Shown one piece after another: positions 33,088-40,726 of a stretch of 64,000 nucleotides of DNA. How positions within the stretch are numbered: position 1 is the first letter of the stretch; each line of letters starts with the position of its first letter. The DNA lies in assembly GCF_030678915.1 (NCBI RefSeq), contig NZ_JAUUTZ010000004.1, forward strand, positions 62,001 to 126,000. Reading direction: 5' to 3'. Below the pieces are notes generated by a model. That model saw only the letters and a list, made by a program, of their open reading frames with translations, searched no databases and was not told the DNA's origin. The position numbers and the translations under genes were made by a program. This stretch comes from Paracoccus wurundjeri (lineage in GTDB: Bacteria; Pseudomonadota; Alphaproteobacteria; Rhodobacterales; Rhodobacteraceae).

Positions 33088-34068
33088 TCAGTTCCGGGCG
33101 GCGTTCAGCAGATCGAAATCCCAATATGCATTGATATCCACATCACCCTCGGGCGCATCGACCTGACCCGCCGCGGCGAGAAAGTTCAGATCATCCACGA
33201 CATCTTCAGGTTCACCCCCCGATACCGGTAAAACCCCGTCCTGTGCGGCGCCGGTGTAATAAGGCACGATATCATTCACCGCGTCTTCCGGCAGATCCGG
33301 CAGCAGGTCATATTGCGTCCGGAGTTCGGCCACGATTTCGGGATTTTCATTGATTTCCGCCCAGGTGCGCATCAGTTCTTCGACAAATACAACCACATCG
33401 GCTTCGCGCTCGTTAAGGAAATCAGAGCTGCCATAAAGGGCTTCGTCGGTTGCGTTCACTCCTTCTATGGGAAGCCGTTCGAACTTATCGCCGCCCTGCT
33501 CGGTCAGAAGGCGGAAGGACGACGAATCCACGATCGACGCCTTCACGGTGCCTTGCAGCATGGCGCCGGCCCGGACCTCGGCGCCGGGGACATAGCTGAT
33601 CGCCGAATATTCGATTCCGTGCTGTTGCTCCATAAGGCGCATCAGTGCTTCGGTGCCCGAGCCTCGCGAATGGACGGTCACTTCCTGACCGTCAAGATCT
33701 TCCCAGCTGCTATAATAATCGGTGTTGACGACCGGAAAGAAGAGTAATGAGCTAAGCCGGTAGAACATGCGCAGCGGCGCCTGCGAGTTCTCGATAAAGG
33801 CATAGGGGGCGCCAACCCCGATATCCGCCTGTCCGCCGACGATTGCCTGCGTGGCGACATCTTCCGAGTTGAAGAACGTCAGTTCCATCGGCACGCCGCG
33901 CTCTTTTGTGCGCTCCATCGCGACAAGCAGGCCCAGCGACTCAACCGAGGCGATATCGCCCATGGCCACCCGGATCGGCGCGTCCTGCGCCTGTGCCGGA
34001 ATTTCAGTGACGGCAAGCGCCACGGTGCCCGCAATCAATCCCAAGAGTTTGCTTCTGATTTCGATCAT
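33088..34068 (-). CDS. ABC transporter substrate-binding protein, NitT/TauT type
   Basis: 326 residues. A signal peptide of about 26 residues (LLGLIAGTVALAVTEIPAQAQ) precedes a mature protein with PIRVAMGDIASVESLGLLVA, GGQADIGVGAPYAFIENS and DLDGQEVTVHSRGSGTEALM, the two-lobe pattern of NMT1/SsuA-like receptors. The ATG at 34068 is chosen because the signal peptide begins there. First gene of the importer operon, diverging from a GntR regulator. The ligand is unknown. Confidence 0.82.
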   Translation of the reverse strand: MIEIRSKLLGLIAGTVALAVTEIPAQAQDAPIRVAMGDIASVESLGLLVAMERTKERGVPMELTFFNSEDVATQAIVGGQADIGVGAPYAFIENSQAPLRMFYRLSSLLFFPVVNTDYYSSWEDLDGQEVTVHSRGSGTEALMRLMEQQHGIEYSAISYVPGAEVRAGAMLQGTVKASIVDSSSFRLLTEQGGDKFERLPIEGVNATDEALYGSSDFLNEREADVVVFVEELMRTWAEINENPEIVAELRTQYDLLPDLPEDAVNDIVPYYTGAAQDGVLPVSGGEPEDVVDDLNFLAAAGQVDAPEGDVDINAYWDFDLLNAARN

Positions 34069-34111
34069 CCCGCACATCCTCCCCGATGCTGGAACAGTTA
34101 TCCAAACCAAT

Positions 34112-34138
34112 CTTAACCAATCACCATGATTGGTTAAG
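34112..34138. promoter_or_regulatory. GntR operator for the NitT/TauT operon
   Basis: A perfect 12-bp inverted repeat, CTTAACCAATCA at 34112-34123 and TGATTGGTTAAG at 34127-34138, around a CCA centre. A further ACCAATC half-site is at 34106-34112. It lies 44 bases upstream of the receptor start and 120 bases before the divergent gntR, as expected for a shared operator. Confidence 0.65.
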
Positions 34139-34258
34139 CTAATTCCATGATATTAATCCTGAGTCAACGTGGAATCGCATATAATTTCTCTGTAATTGCA
34201 AGAATCACCTAGATTGACAGATTGCATGAGCTGTTCTAGATGCTGATCAATATGGAAA

Positions 34259-34999
34259 TTGGTTGGGAAATATCAGGTGCCTGACGTTACGGGAAAACGC
34301 TTTTCCTCCGCTCAACCTGACGCGGATCCTCATCAGGCGACGCTTGTGCAATTGCGCGCATGGCTTGCCAATCAGGATCTCGCGGCCGGAGAACGGTTGC
34401 CGCCAGAGCGTGAACTGGGCGATGTCCTGGGCGTATCTCGGGGGGAGTTGCGCAAGGCGCTGGCTGCGCTTGAGGCAGAAGGCCAGTTGTGGCGTCATGT
34501 CGGTAAAGGGACATTTATCGGTGCCCGGCCGATGAATGTGCTGAACCTGTCCGAAATTGGCCGCATAACCAATCCGGCAGAGGTGATGCGCACGCGATTG
34601 TTGATCGAGCCGCTGATCGCGCGCGAGGCGGCATTGCACGCGACCCAGGCCCATCTTGACGCGCTGCATGTCTGTGTCAGCCGGACGCATTCGGCGACAA
34701 GCTGGCGTCAATACGAGGCGGCCGATAACGAATTGCATCGCCTTGTCGCGGAGGCCACGGAAAATCGCCTGCTATTGGCTTTGTTCGATGCGTTGAATGC
34801 GGTCAGGCGCACCGTCGTCTGGGGAATGCTTCGTGCCGGTAATCAGAAACCTCCGCCCAATCATCACTCTTTCGAAGAGCATGACCGGCTGATCGGCGCC
34901 ATCGAACGACGCGATCTGGATGCCGCCGGCAAGGCGATGTTTCATCACCTGCAGGTGGTTCAGCAGAAAATGGTGACTCCCGCGATGCCGGAAGCCTGA
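34259..34999 (+). CDS. GntR-family regulator, FCD (FadR-like) subfamily
   Basis: 246 residues. The winged helix covers about residues 28-95 (LRAWLANQDLAAGERLPPE, LGDVLGVSRGELRKALAAL, GKGTFIG), then an FCD helical domain with MRTRLLIEPLIAREAAL, DNELHRLVAEAT and HHSFEEHDRLIGAI containing the usual His/Asp ligands. The only upstream start is a TTG at 34259; a GTG at 34277 is the alternative. Very likely represses the divergent importer through the perfect inverted repeat at 34112-34138. Confidence 0.85.
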   Translation: MVGKYQVPDVTGKRFSSAQPDADPHQATLVQLRAWLANQDLAAGERLPPERELGDVLGVSRGELRKALAALEAEGQLWRHVGKGTFIGARPMNVLNLSEIGRITNPAEVMRTRLLIEPLIAREAALHATQAHLDALHVCVSRTHSATSWRQYEAADNELHRLVAEATENRLLLALFDALNAVRRTVVWGMLRAGNQKPPPNHHSFEEHDRLIGAIERRDLDAAGKAMFHHLQVVQQKMVTPAMPEA

Positions 35000-35101
35000 A
35001 TAATAGGCTGCCCGACAAGAGGCAATGGATCGGCGTTCCACGCAGCAGACATCATGAACCATCGCCACCGTCATGTAGCTTGCGATCAAAGAGGCAGCAG
35101 C

Positions 35102-35434
35102 TTAGCCGGTTTCGTCAGCGGCGTTTTCTGCAAGTAGAATATCATAATGCTGCGCGCGCTCGTCAAAGCGGGAAAGCACCTCTCGCGCCCGGGGCGGCAC
35201 ATGGCTGAGTTCGAAATCTTCGCCGGTGAAGGCGCGGATGGAATCAATATCGCGAAACCACATGATGGTGATGAATTCCACCTCTGTGTCGCGGTCCCGG
35301 CGAAACAGCTCGATCTTTTCGAAACCCGGTATTTTCATCGCCAGAATATCCGGGATGACCTCGTCGGTGACGATGGTCTGATAGCTGTCTGCGTTATCGG
35401 CTGTGGTGTAGCCATACCAGATGCGGCTGATCAT
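35102..35434 (-). CDS. Antibiotic-biosynthesis-monooxygenase-like (ABM) small protein
   Basis: About 110 residues. ISRIWYGYTT at the N-terminus, a central PGFEKIELFRRDRDTEVEFITIMWF beta stretch and DIDSIRAFTG give the ferredoxin-like dimeric alpha/beta barrel fold of ABM proteins, which include quinone monooxygenases and heme-degrading enzymes. The ATG at 35434 is preferred to 35440 because the GCAGGAG site is too close to the latter. It diverges from an Lrp/AsnC gene that probably controls it. No catalytic assignment possible. Confidence 0.65.
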   Translation of the reverse strand: MISRIWYGYTTADNADSYQTIVTDEVIPDILAMKIPGFEKIELFRRDRDTEVEFITIMWFRDIDSIRAFTGEDFELSHVPPRAREVLSRFDERAQHYDILLAENAADETG

Positions 35435-35545
35435 CGGCATCTCCTGCCTGTCAGATTTTCATGTTCCGGGCGGAGCCGGAATATCTGTCAGGATAAGCGT
35501 TATCCAAAGGATATGTCCTGCCAAAGATTGTTGCTTGTGATGCGA

Positions 35546-35591
35546 TTATTGGCATATATAGCTAATAAATTTCATAAGATTAATGTATAAT
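35546..35591. promoter_or_regulatory. Lrp-type site and -10 element
   Basis: TTATTGGC at 35546-35553 and GCTAATAA at 35561-35568 form an 8-bp inverted repeat with one mismatch around ATATATA, a plausible autoregulatory Lrp site. TATAAT at 35586-35591 would place transcription start at about 35598, the likely start codon of the regulator gene. Confidence 0.4.
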
Positions 35592-35597
35592 GCCATT

Positions 35598-36053
35598 ATG
35601 GATGATATAGATCGCAGAATCACAGCCGCGCTTCAGGAAGATGGCCGGCTCAGCAATGTCGATCTGGCGGACCGGGTCGGTCTTTCCCCGTCCCCCTGCC
35701 TCAGGCGCGTCAAGCTGCTCGAGGAGCGGGGCGTGATCACCGGCTATACGGCACATATCGATCGCGAGAAGGTGGGGCTTTCGCTGACGGTCTTCGTCGA
35801 GATCACGGTGGGGCGGCATTCCCGGCAGAATGCGGCGGCTGTCGAACAGGGTTTCGCCAAAATCCCCGGCCTTGTCGCCTGCCATATGGTGTCCGGGGAT
35901 GCCGATTTTCTGGCCGAGCTGGTCGTGGCCGATCTCAAGACCTACCAACGTATCCTGACGGAAAACATCCTGACGATCGAGGCGGTGGAACAGGTTCGTT
36001 CGAATTTCTCGCTGCGGCCGATCCGCATCGCCCAGCCCCTTGCGCTGCCCTAG
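35598..36053 (+). CDS. Lrp/AsnC-family transcriptional regulator
   Basis: 151 residues from the ATG at 35598. The helix-turn-helix is at about residues 5-52 (DRRITAALQEDGRLSNVDLADRVGLS, PCLRRVKLLEERGVI), and a RAM ligand-binding domain follows (LSLTVFVEIT, IPGLVACHMVSGDADFLAELV). The MDDIDRR start is the family norm; an in-frame ATG at 35583 lies within the putative -10 region. There is no ribosome site, so a leaderless mRNA is possible. Probably controls itself and the divergent ABM-like gene. Confidence 0.82.
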   Translation: MDDIDRRITAALQEDGRLSNVDLADRVGLSPSPCLRRVKLLEERGVITGYTAHIDREKVGLSLTVFVEITVGRHSRQNAAAVEQGFAKIPGLVACHMVSGDADFLAELVVADLKTYQRILTENILTIEAVEQVRSNFSLRPIRIAQPLALP

Positions 36054-36240
36054 ATTTGCCGGGCGGGATGTTGCGGCCTGCAAGCCCGTCATCCTTCGCA
36101 GCCGGAGCCGATCCCCAGAGACGCGATTTTGCATGGCTCTACCGCGTTTTGGCATATCATTTGAGTGTCGAAATCCCGTAAGCGCTTGCCTTGATGCTTT
36201 TTCGGGTGAAAAACGGTATCCGGTTTTGCCGGAAATGCTT

Positions 36241-36260
36241 TATTGTGGATATCCACAATA
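36241..36260. promoter_or_regulatory. 20-bp perfect palindrome upstream of dctPQM
   Basis: TATTGTGGAT at 36241-36250 is followed directly by its exact complement ATCCACAATA. It lies 80 bases before the dctP start, in the promoter region. The regulator is not obvious: the only adjacent one is the Lrp/AsnC gene, whose sites are usually more degenerate. A GntR-, IclR- or LacI-type protein encoded elsewhere is more likely. Confidence 0.65.
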
Positions 36261-36339
36261 GCGCGCGCGTGATCTACGCGATTTAATTGGCAAAATTCAG
36301 GGAACCGCCGGGAGGGCGGTAAACAGGAGGAAAGATCAT

Positions 36340-37350
36340 ATGCTGACTCGTCGCAGCTTCACCCGTCTCGCGGGTGCCGCGGCCATTGCGCTTTCGGCTA
36401 GTTTGCCGGCGCAGGCTCAGGACACCATCGTCATCAAGTTCAGTCACGTCGTCGCCCCGGATACGCCCAAGGGCAAAGGCGCCGAAAAATTCAAGGAACT
36501 TGCAGAGGAATATACCGAAGGCAAGGTCAAGGTCGAAGTCTATCCCAACAGCCAGCTTTACAAGGACAAGGAAGAGCTGGAGGCGCTGCAGCTTGGCGCT
36601 GTGCAGATGCTTGCGCCGTCGCTGGCGAAATTCGGCCCGCTTGGCGTCCAGCAGTTCGAGCTGTTCGATCTGCCCATGCTGGTGGACGGTTATGACGATC
36701 TGCGCAAGATCACCGATGGCGAGATCGGCCAGGAGTTGTTGGCCATGCTGGAGGACAAGGGCATCAAGGGTCTGGCCTATTGGGACAATGGCTTCAAGAT
36801 CATGTCGGCCAACAGTCCGGTGATCGTGCCCGACGACTTCCTTGGGCTAAAAATGCGCATTCAGTCCTCGAAGATTCTCGAGGCGCAGATGGAAGCGCTC
36901 GGCGCAGTGCCGCAGGTCATGGCCTTCTCGGAAGTCTATCAGGCGCTGCAAACCGGCGTTGTTGACGGCACCGAGAACCCGCCTTCGAACATGTATACCC
37001 AGAAGATGCACGAAGTGCAGTCGCATGCCACGATCTCGAACCATGGCTATCTGGGCTATGCGGTGATCGTGAACAAGACTTTCTGGGAAGGGTTGCCCGA
37101 CGATGTGCGCGGCAACCTTGAAAAGGCCATGGCCGAGGCGACCACCTATGCGAACTCGATCTCCCAGGAAGAGAACGACACGGCGATGGAAGCGATGAGG
37201 GCCGCTGGCACGACCGAGTTTCACGAGTTAACTGACGAGGAGCGCGCCGAATGGTACGAGATTCTTAAGCCCGTCCACGAGGAAATGTCGGGCCGCATCG
37301 GCGAAGACCTGCTTCAAAAGGTCTATGACACGCTTGGCGTAGAAAGCTGA
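36340..37350 (+). CDS. dctP: TRAP transporter substrate-binding protein DctP
   Basis: 336 residues with a twin-arginine-like signal peptide (LTRRSFTRLAGAAAIALSAS) cut after AQA. The mature part has IKFSHVVAPDTPKGKGAEKF, VEVYPNSQLYKDKEELEALQLG, MRIQSSKILEAQMEALGA with the conserved carboxylate-binding Arg, and QTGVVDGTENPPSNMYTQKM, all typical of DctP. Binds a C4-dicarboxylate or similar acid in the periplasm. A strong AGGAGGAAA site precedes the ATG. Confidence 0.92.
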   Translation: MLTRRSFTRLAGAAAIALSASLPAQAQDTIVIKFSHVVAPDTPKGKGAEKFKELAEEYTEGKVKVEVYPNSQLYKDKEELEALQLGAVQMLAPSLAKFGPLGVQQFELFDLPMLVDGYDDLRKITDGEIGQELLAMLEDKGIKGLAYWDNGFKIMSANSPVIVPDDFLGLKMRIQSSKILEAQMEALGAVPQVMAFSEVYQALQTGVVDGTENPPSNMYTQKMHEVQSHATISNHGYLGYAVIVNKTFWEGLPDDVRGNLEKAMAEATTYANSISQEENDTAMEAMRAAGTTEFHELTDEERAEWYEILKPVHEEMSGRIGEDLLQKVYDTLGVES

Positions 37351-37364
37351 TCCTGTCTTAACCG

Positions 37365-37386
37365 CGAGGACCCGCGAGGGTCCTCG
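37365..37386 (+). promoter_or_regulatory. Intercistronic GNRA hairpin between dctP and dctQ
   Basis: CGAGGACCC at 37365-37373 and GGGTCCTCG at 37378-37386 form a perfect 9-bp stem with a GCGA tetraloop. No T-run follows. It probably protects the dctP part of the mRNA or partly attenuates transcription so the receptor is made in excess. Confidence 0.65.
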
Positions 37387-37407
37387 TATCAATCATCGGG
37401 GTTCGCC

Positions 37408-38037
37408 ATGTTACTGCGCTTCCTCGACCGCTTCGAAGAAATCCTGATTTCTGTGCTCATGGCTCTTGCGGTCATGCTGATCTTCGTTGCGGTCGTCCAT
37501 CGTTTCTCGATCGGCTTTGCCGCGGATATCGTCGGCTGGGCCCGGGCACATGAGATGCCTGGACTTCAAGATTTCGCCCGAGCGACCTTCAAGGCGATCA
37601 ATTCGCTCAAGCTGACCTGGGCGCAGGAGGCCTGTATCTACCTGTTCGTCTGGATGGCCAAGTTCGGCGCCGCTTATGGCGTGCGCATCGGTATTCATGT
37701 CGGGGTAGATATCCTGGCCGAGAAACTCGAAGGCGCCGCCCGTAAGGCCATTACCACTATTGCCATGTCCGGCGGTATCATCTTCACCTTCATCATCGCA
37801 TGGATCGGAACGACTTTCGTCTGGGAGGTTGCTCGGGGCGGTCAAACCTCGCCCGATCTCGAGATGCCCATGTGGATCATTTATCTGGCCGTGCCGCTGG
37901 GTTCCGCGCTCATGTGCTTTCGCTTCATCCAGGCGCTCTGGATCTATCTGACCACCGGCGAGATCGCCCATCATGACCTCAACTCGGTCGAGGGCGTCGA
38001 GGAACAGGCCGAAGAAGCCGCAGAGGGTAAGTCATGA
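37408..38037 (+). CDS. dctQ: TRAP transporter small permease DctQ
   Basis: 209 residues with four membrane helices, the WAQEACIYLFVWMAKFGAAYGVR block of DctQ in the middle and a charged C-terminal tail. The loop between helices 1 and 2 is longer than in many DctQ proteins (about 50 residues, GWARAHEMPGLQDFARATF). The stop overlaps the dctM start by four bases. Forms the membrane complex with DctM. Confidence 0.88.
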   Translation: MLLRFLDRFEEILISVLMALAVMLIFVAVVHRFSIGFAADIVGWARAHEMPGLQDFARATFKAINSLKLTWAQEACIYLFVWMAKFGAAYGVRIGIHVGVDILAEKLEGAARKAITTIAMSGGIIFTFIIAWIGTTFVWEVARGGQTSPDLEMPMWIIYLAVPLGSALMCFRFIQALWIYLTTGEIAHHDLNSVEGVEEQAEEAAEGKS

Positions 38038-39359
38038 CCGCACTCATCATCTTCATGATCCTGGCGGTGCTGCTGATCACCGGCATGCCAGTATCGATCG
38101 CGCTTGGTCTTACCGTCTTCGCGTTCCTGTTCGGCTTCACCAGTATTCCTTTGGACAGCATCGCCCTGAAGCTGTTCACCGGCATCGAGAAATTCGAGAT
38201 CATGGCGATCCCGTTCTTCATTCTGGCCGGAAATTTCCTGACGCATGGAGGTGTGGCGCGACGGATGATCCGTTTCGCGACCTCGATGGTGGGGCATTGG
38301 TATGGCGGTATGGGACTTGCCGCGGTGGTGGCCTGCGCGCTTTTTGCCGCGATTTCCGGTTCGTCGCCGGCTACGGTAATGGCGGTAGGCTCGATCCTTA
38401 TTCCGGCCATGGTCAAGCAGGGATATCCGCCCCAATTCGGTGTCGGCTCGATCGCTGCCGCCGGCGGTCTGGGCATCCTGATCCCGCCCTCGATCGTGAT
38501 CGTCATGTATGCTGTCGCGACCTCGGGTATGGTGGTGACCGATGCCGAGGGCAACTCGGTCATGTCAGCCTCGATCGGGACGCTGTTCATGGCGGGTGTG
38601 ATCCCGGGTCTGATGCTGGCAACCATGCTTGGAACAACGACATTCTGGCGGGCCTGGAGGGGTGGCTATCCGCGCATGCCCAAGGCCACCTGGGGCGAGC
38701 GCTGGACGACATTCCGCCAGTCGATCTGGGGATTGATGCTGATCATTATCATCATGGGCGGCATCTATGGCGGTATCTTCACCCCGACCGAGGCCGCCGC
38801 CGTCAGTGCCGTTTATGCCTTTGTGATCGCTGTCTGGGTCTACAAGGACATCCGGTTGCGCGACGTCCCGCGGGTCTTGCTGAGTTCGGCCGCGATGTCG
38901 GCGATGCTGCTCTATATCATCACCAATGCGGTCATGTTCGCCTTCATTCTGACATCCGAACAGATCCCGCAAGCCATGTCCGCCTGGATCGTGGATATGG
39001 GGCTGGGCAAGATCGGCTTCCTGCTGGTGGTCAACCTGATCCTGCTTCTGGTGGGCATGGTGATGGAGCCATCGGCCATCGTGCTGATCATGGCCCCGAT
39101 CCTTTACCCGGTCGCGGTCAAGCTGGGTGTGGATCCGGTGCATTTCGGGATCATGATGGTAGTCAATATGGAGATCGGATTATGTACGCCGCCTGTCGGA
39201 TTGAACCTCTATGTCGGGTCAGCGATTTCCCGACTGGGGCTGACTCAGGTTAGCAAGGCGGTTCTGCCGTGGTTGCTGACGGCTCTGACCTTCCTGATGC
39301 TGATCACCTATATTCCTGAAATCACATTGTTCCTTCCGCGATTGCTTGGATTGCACTGA
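38034..39359 (+). CDS. dctM: TRAP transporter large permease DctM
   Basis: 441 residues with about twelve membrane helices. Signature segments are GMPVSIALGLTVFAFLFGF, AIPFFILAGNFLTHGGVARR, AISGSSPATVMAVGSILIP, GGLGILIPPSIVIVMYAV, GIYGGIFTPTEAAAVSAVYA and GLCTPPVGLNLYVGSAISR. It drives sodium-linked uptake of the acid delivered by DctP. ATGA coupling to dctQ. Confidence 0.93.
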   Translation: MTALIIFMILAVLLITGMPVSIALGLTVFAFLFGFTSIPLDSIALKLFTGIEKFEIMAIPFFILAGNFLTHGGVARRMIRFATSMVGHWYGGMGLAAVVACALFAAISGSSPATVMAVGSILIPAMVKQGYPPQFGVGSIAAAGGLGILIPPSIVIVMYAVATSGMVVTDAEGNSVMSASIGTLFMAGVIPGLMLATMLGTTTFWRAWRGGYPRMPKATWGERWTTFRQSIWGLMLIIIIMGGIYGGIFTPTEAAAVSAVYAFVIAVWVYKDIRLRDVPRVLLSSAAMSAMLLYIITNAVMFAFILTSEQIPQAMSAWIVDMGLGKIGFLLVVNLILLLVGMVMEPSAIVLIMAPILYPVAVKLGVDPVHFGIMMVVNMEIGLCTPPVGLNLYVGSAISRLGLTQVSKAVLPWLLTALTFLMLITYIPEITLFLPRLLGLH

Positions 39360-39418
39360 GAAGCCGGCGACGATCCCGCTTCATCGTGTTATCCGGTTGC
39401 GAAGATACTGCTGCCCTG

Positions 39419-39450
39419 CCACCGGCCATTGGCCGGTGGTTTTACTTTTT
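39419..39450 (+). terminator. Rho-independent terminator of dctPQM
   Basis: CCACCGGCC at 39419-39427 pairs with GGCCGGTGG at 39431-39439 (nine pairs, ATT loop), followed by TTTTACTTTTT. It lies 60 bases after the dctM stop. Confidence 0.88.
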
Positions 39451-39685
39451 AGCGGCAGCGGCATTCTGTGCTTTGCGGCGCTGTCACCTTCGTTACCTTT
39501 CCCGGATGACCGCCCATGCATGAAACGGCGGGCGGAACCGGCCTTTCCCAAGTCCTTAAGGCCTTTACGGGCAGGGTGAGTTTGCCTGCCGGGCTGCCGG
39601 AAAGTCACCCTGGTTCGGGCAGTTCAGGTAGTGGAACCCGCCGGGCATCCTGCACCTGGTCTGCGGTGCAGCAAGGCTTCCAATG

Positions 39686-39717
39686 AAAAACGACGCGACC
39701 GGTGACGGTCGCGTCGT
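39686..39717 (-). terminator. Rho-independent terminator of the sugar ABC operon
   Basis: A perfect 12-bp stem, ACGACGCGACCG at 39690-39701 with CGGTCGCGTCGT at 39706-39717, and a four-base loop. On the minus strand it is followed by five T residues. It lies about 30 bases past the receptor gene stop. Confidence 0.9.
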
Positions 39718-39745
39718 GTCAGGTGCGTTACCCGATCCTGTCAGA

Positions 39746-40708
39746 TCAGAACGGACTGTCGGGATAGAAGAAGTTTTCTGCGTTATCGGGCGTGATCAGC
39801 TGGCTACCGATGATGAAGCGGCCCGTCATCGGGGCGTTCGAGACGAAGTTGAGCGCCGTCATCTCGATGGCCGAGGAAATCAGCGCCGGCGGATAGGTCA
39901 CGTTCACCGGCAGTTGCGGATCGCCGTCCATGATGCGCTGGACGATTTCCTTCATCCCGGCACCGCCGATCACCCACATTTCTTCGTCGCGGCCTGCGGC
40001 AGAGATAGCCTCGAGCACGCCGATAGCCATGTCGTCATCGGCAGCCCAGACCGCGTCGATCTCGGGATATTTCGACAGATAATCCTGCATGACGGTAAAG
40101 GCGTCATCGCGGTTCCAGTTGCCGTGCTGCATATCCAGGATTTCGACCTCGGAGCCTTCCAGCGCCGCTTGAAATGCCTCGACACGTTCATTGTCCAGCG
40201 TGGTCGGAATGCCGCGCAGAACGACGATTTTAGAGCCCGCCTCCAGGTTGTCACGGAAATATTCGCCCGCCACGCGCCCGAAAGCGGTGTTGTCGCCCGC
40301 CACATACAGATCCTCGATACCTTCCTGCGACAGGCCGCGATCCACCACGGTCACGAACTTACCTGCATCCTTCACTGCAGCGACCGGCGCGGTTAGCGGC
40401 TCGGATTCGAAGGGCAGCACGACCAGCCCGTCGATATTGCGGGTGGCCATCATGTCTTCGATATCATTGACCTGCTTGGCCGCATCACCCGCGGTCGACA
40501 GAACGAATTCGATATTCGGATATTGCTCGCCCAGACGATTGATCGTGTCCTGAGCATGCCAGTTCAGTCCGCCCATGAAGCCATGGGTGGCCGAGGGGAT
40601 CGACACACCGATGGTCACTTTCTCGTCGTCCTGCGCAAAGGCGGCACCGGATGCCATGCCCAGCGACATGATCAATGCGGTGGCTTTCATCAAGCTTCTG
40701 CGTTTCAT
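39746..40708 (-). CDS. Sugar ABC transporter substrate-binding protein (RbsB type)
   Basis: 320 residues with a 25-residue signal peptide (ALIMSLGMASGAAFAQ). Mature segments TIGVSIPSATHGFMGGLNWHAQ, RNIDGLVVLPFESEPL, VTVVDRGL and AVWAADDDMAIGVLEAI are the ribose-binding (periplasmic-binding type 1) pattern. It is the last gene of a five-gene operon, with its own strong GGGAGGG site. The ligand is probably a sugar or polyol; the isomerase and dehydrogenase upstream suggest an inositol-like or rare-sugar substrate (inference). Confidence 0.88.
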   Translation of the reverse strand: MKRRSLMKATALIMSLGMASGAAFAQDDEKVTIGVSIPSATHGFMGGLNWHAQDTINRLGEQYPNIEFVLSTAGDAAKQVNDIEDMMATRNIDGLVVLPFESEPLTAPVAAVKDAGKFVTVVDRGLSQEGIEDLYVAGDNTAFGRVAGEYFRDNLEAGSKIVVLRGIPTTLDNERVEAFQAALEGSEVEILDMQHGNWNRDDAFTVMQDYLSKYPEIDAVWAADDDMAIGVLEAISAAGRDEEMWVIGGAGMKEIVQRIMDGDPQLPVNVTYPPALISSAIEMTALNFVSNAPMTGRFIIGSQLITPDNAENFFYPDSPF

Positions 40709-40726
40709 TGATTTCCCTCCCAGGAA

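Larger units (their letters stand above)
39360..39745. other. 386-base interval with two converging terminators
   Basis: No gene is seen. It separates the end of dctM on the plus strand from the end of the sugar ABC operon on the minus strand and holds a strong terminator for each (39419-39450 and 39686-39717). The 235 bases between them are without recognisable content. Confidence 0.6.

Noticed and set aside
36374-36823. Long open frame inside dctP
   Set aside because: Arg- and Ser-rich shadow of the dctP frame with no family motifs; dctP itself is clear.
37973-39253. 426-codon frame overlapping dctM
   Set aside because: Asp/Gly/Arg-rich shadow of dctM; the dctM frame has all TRAP signatures.
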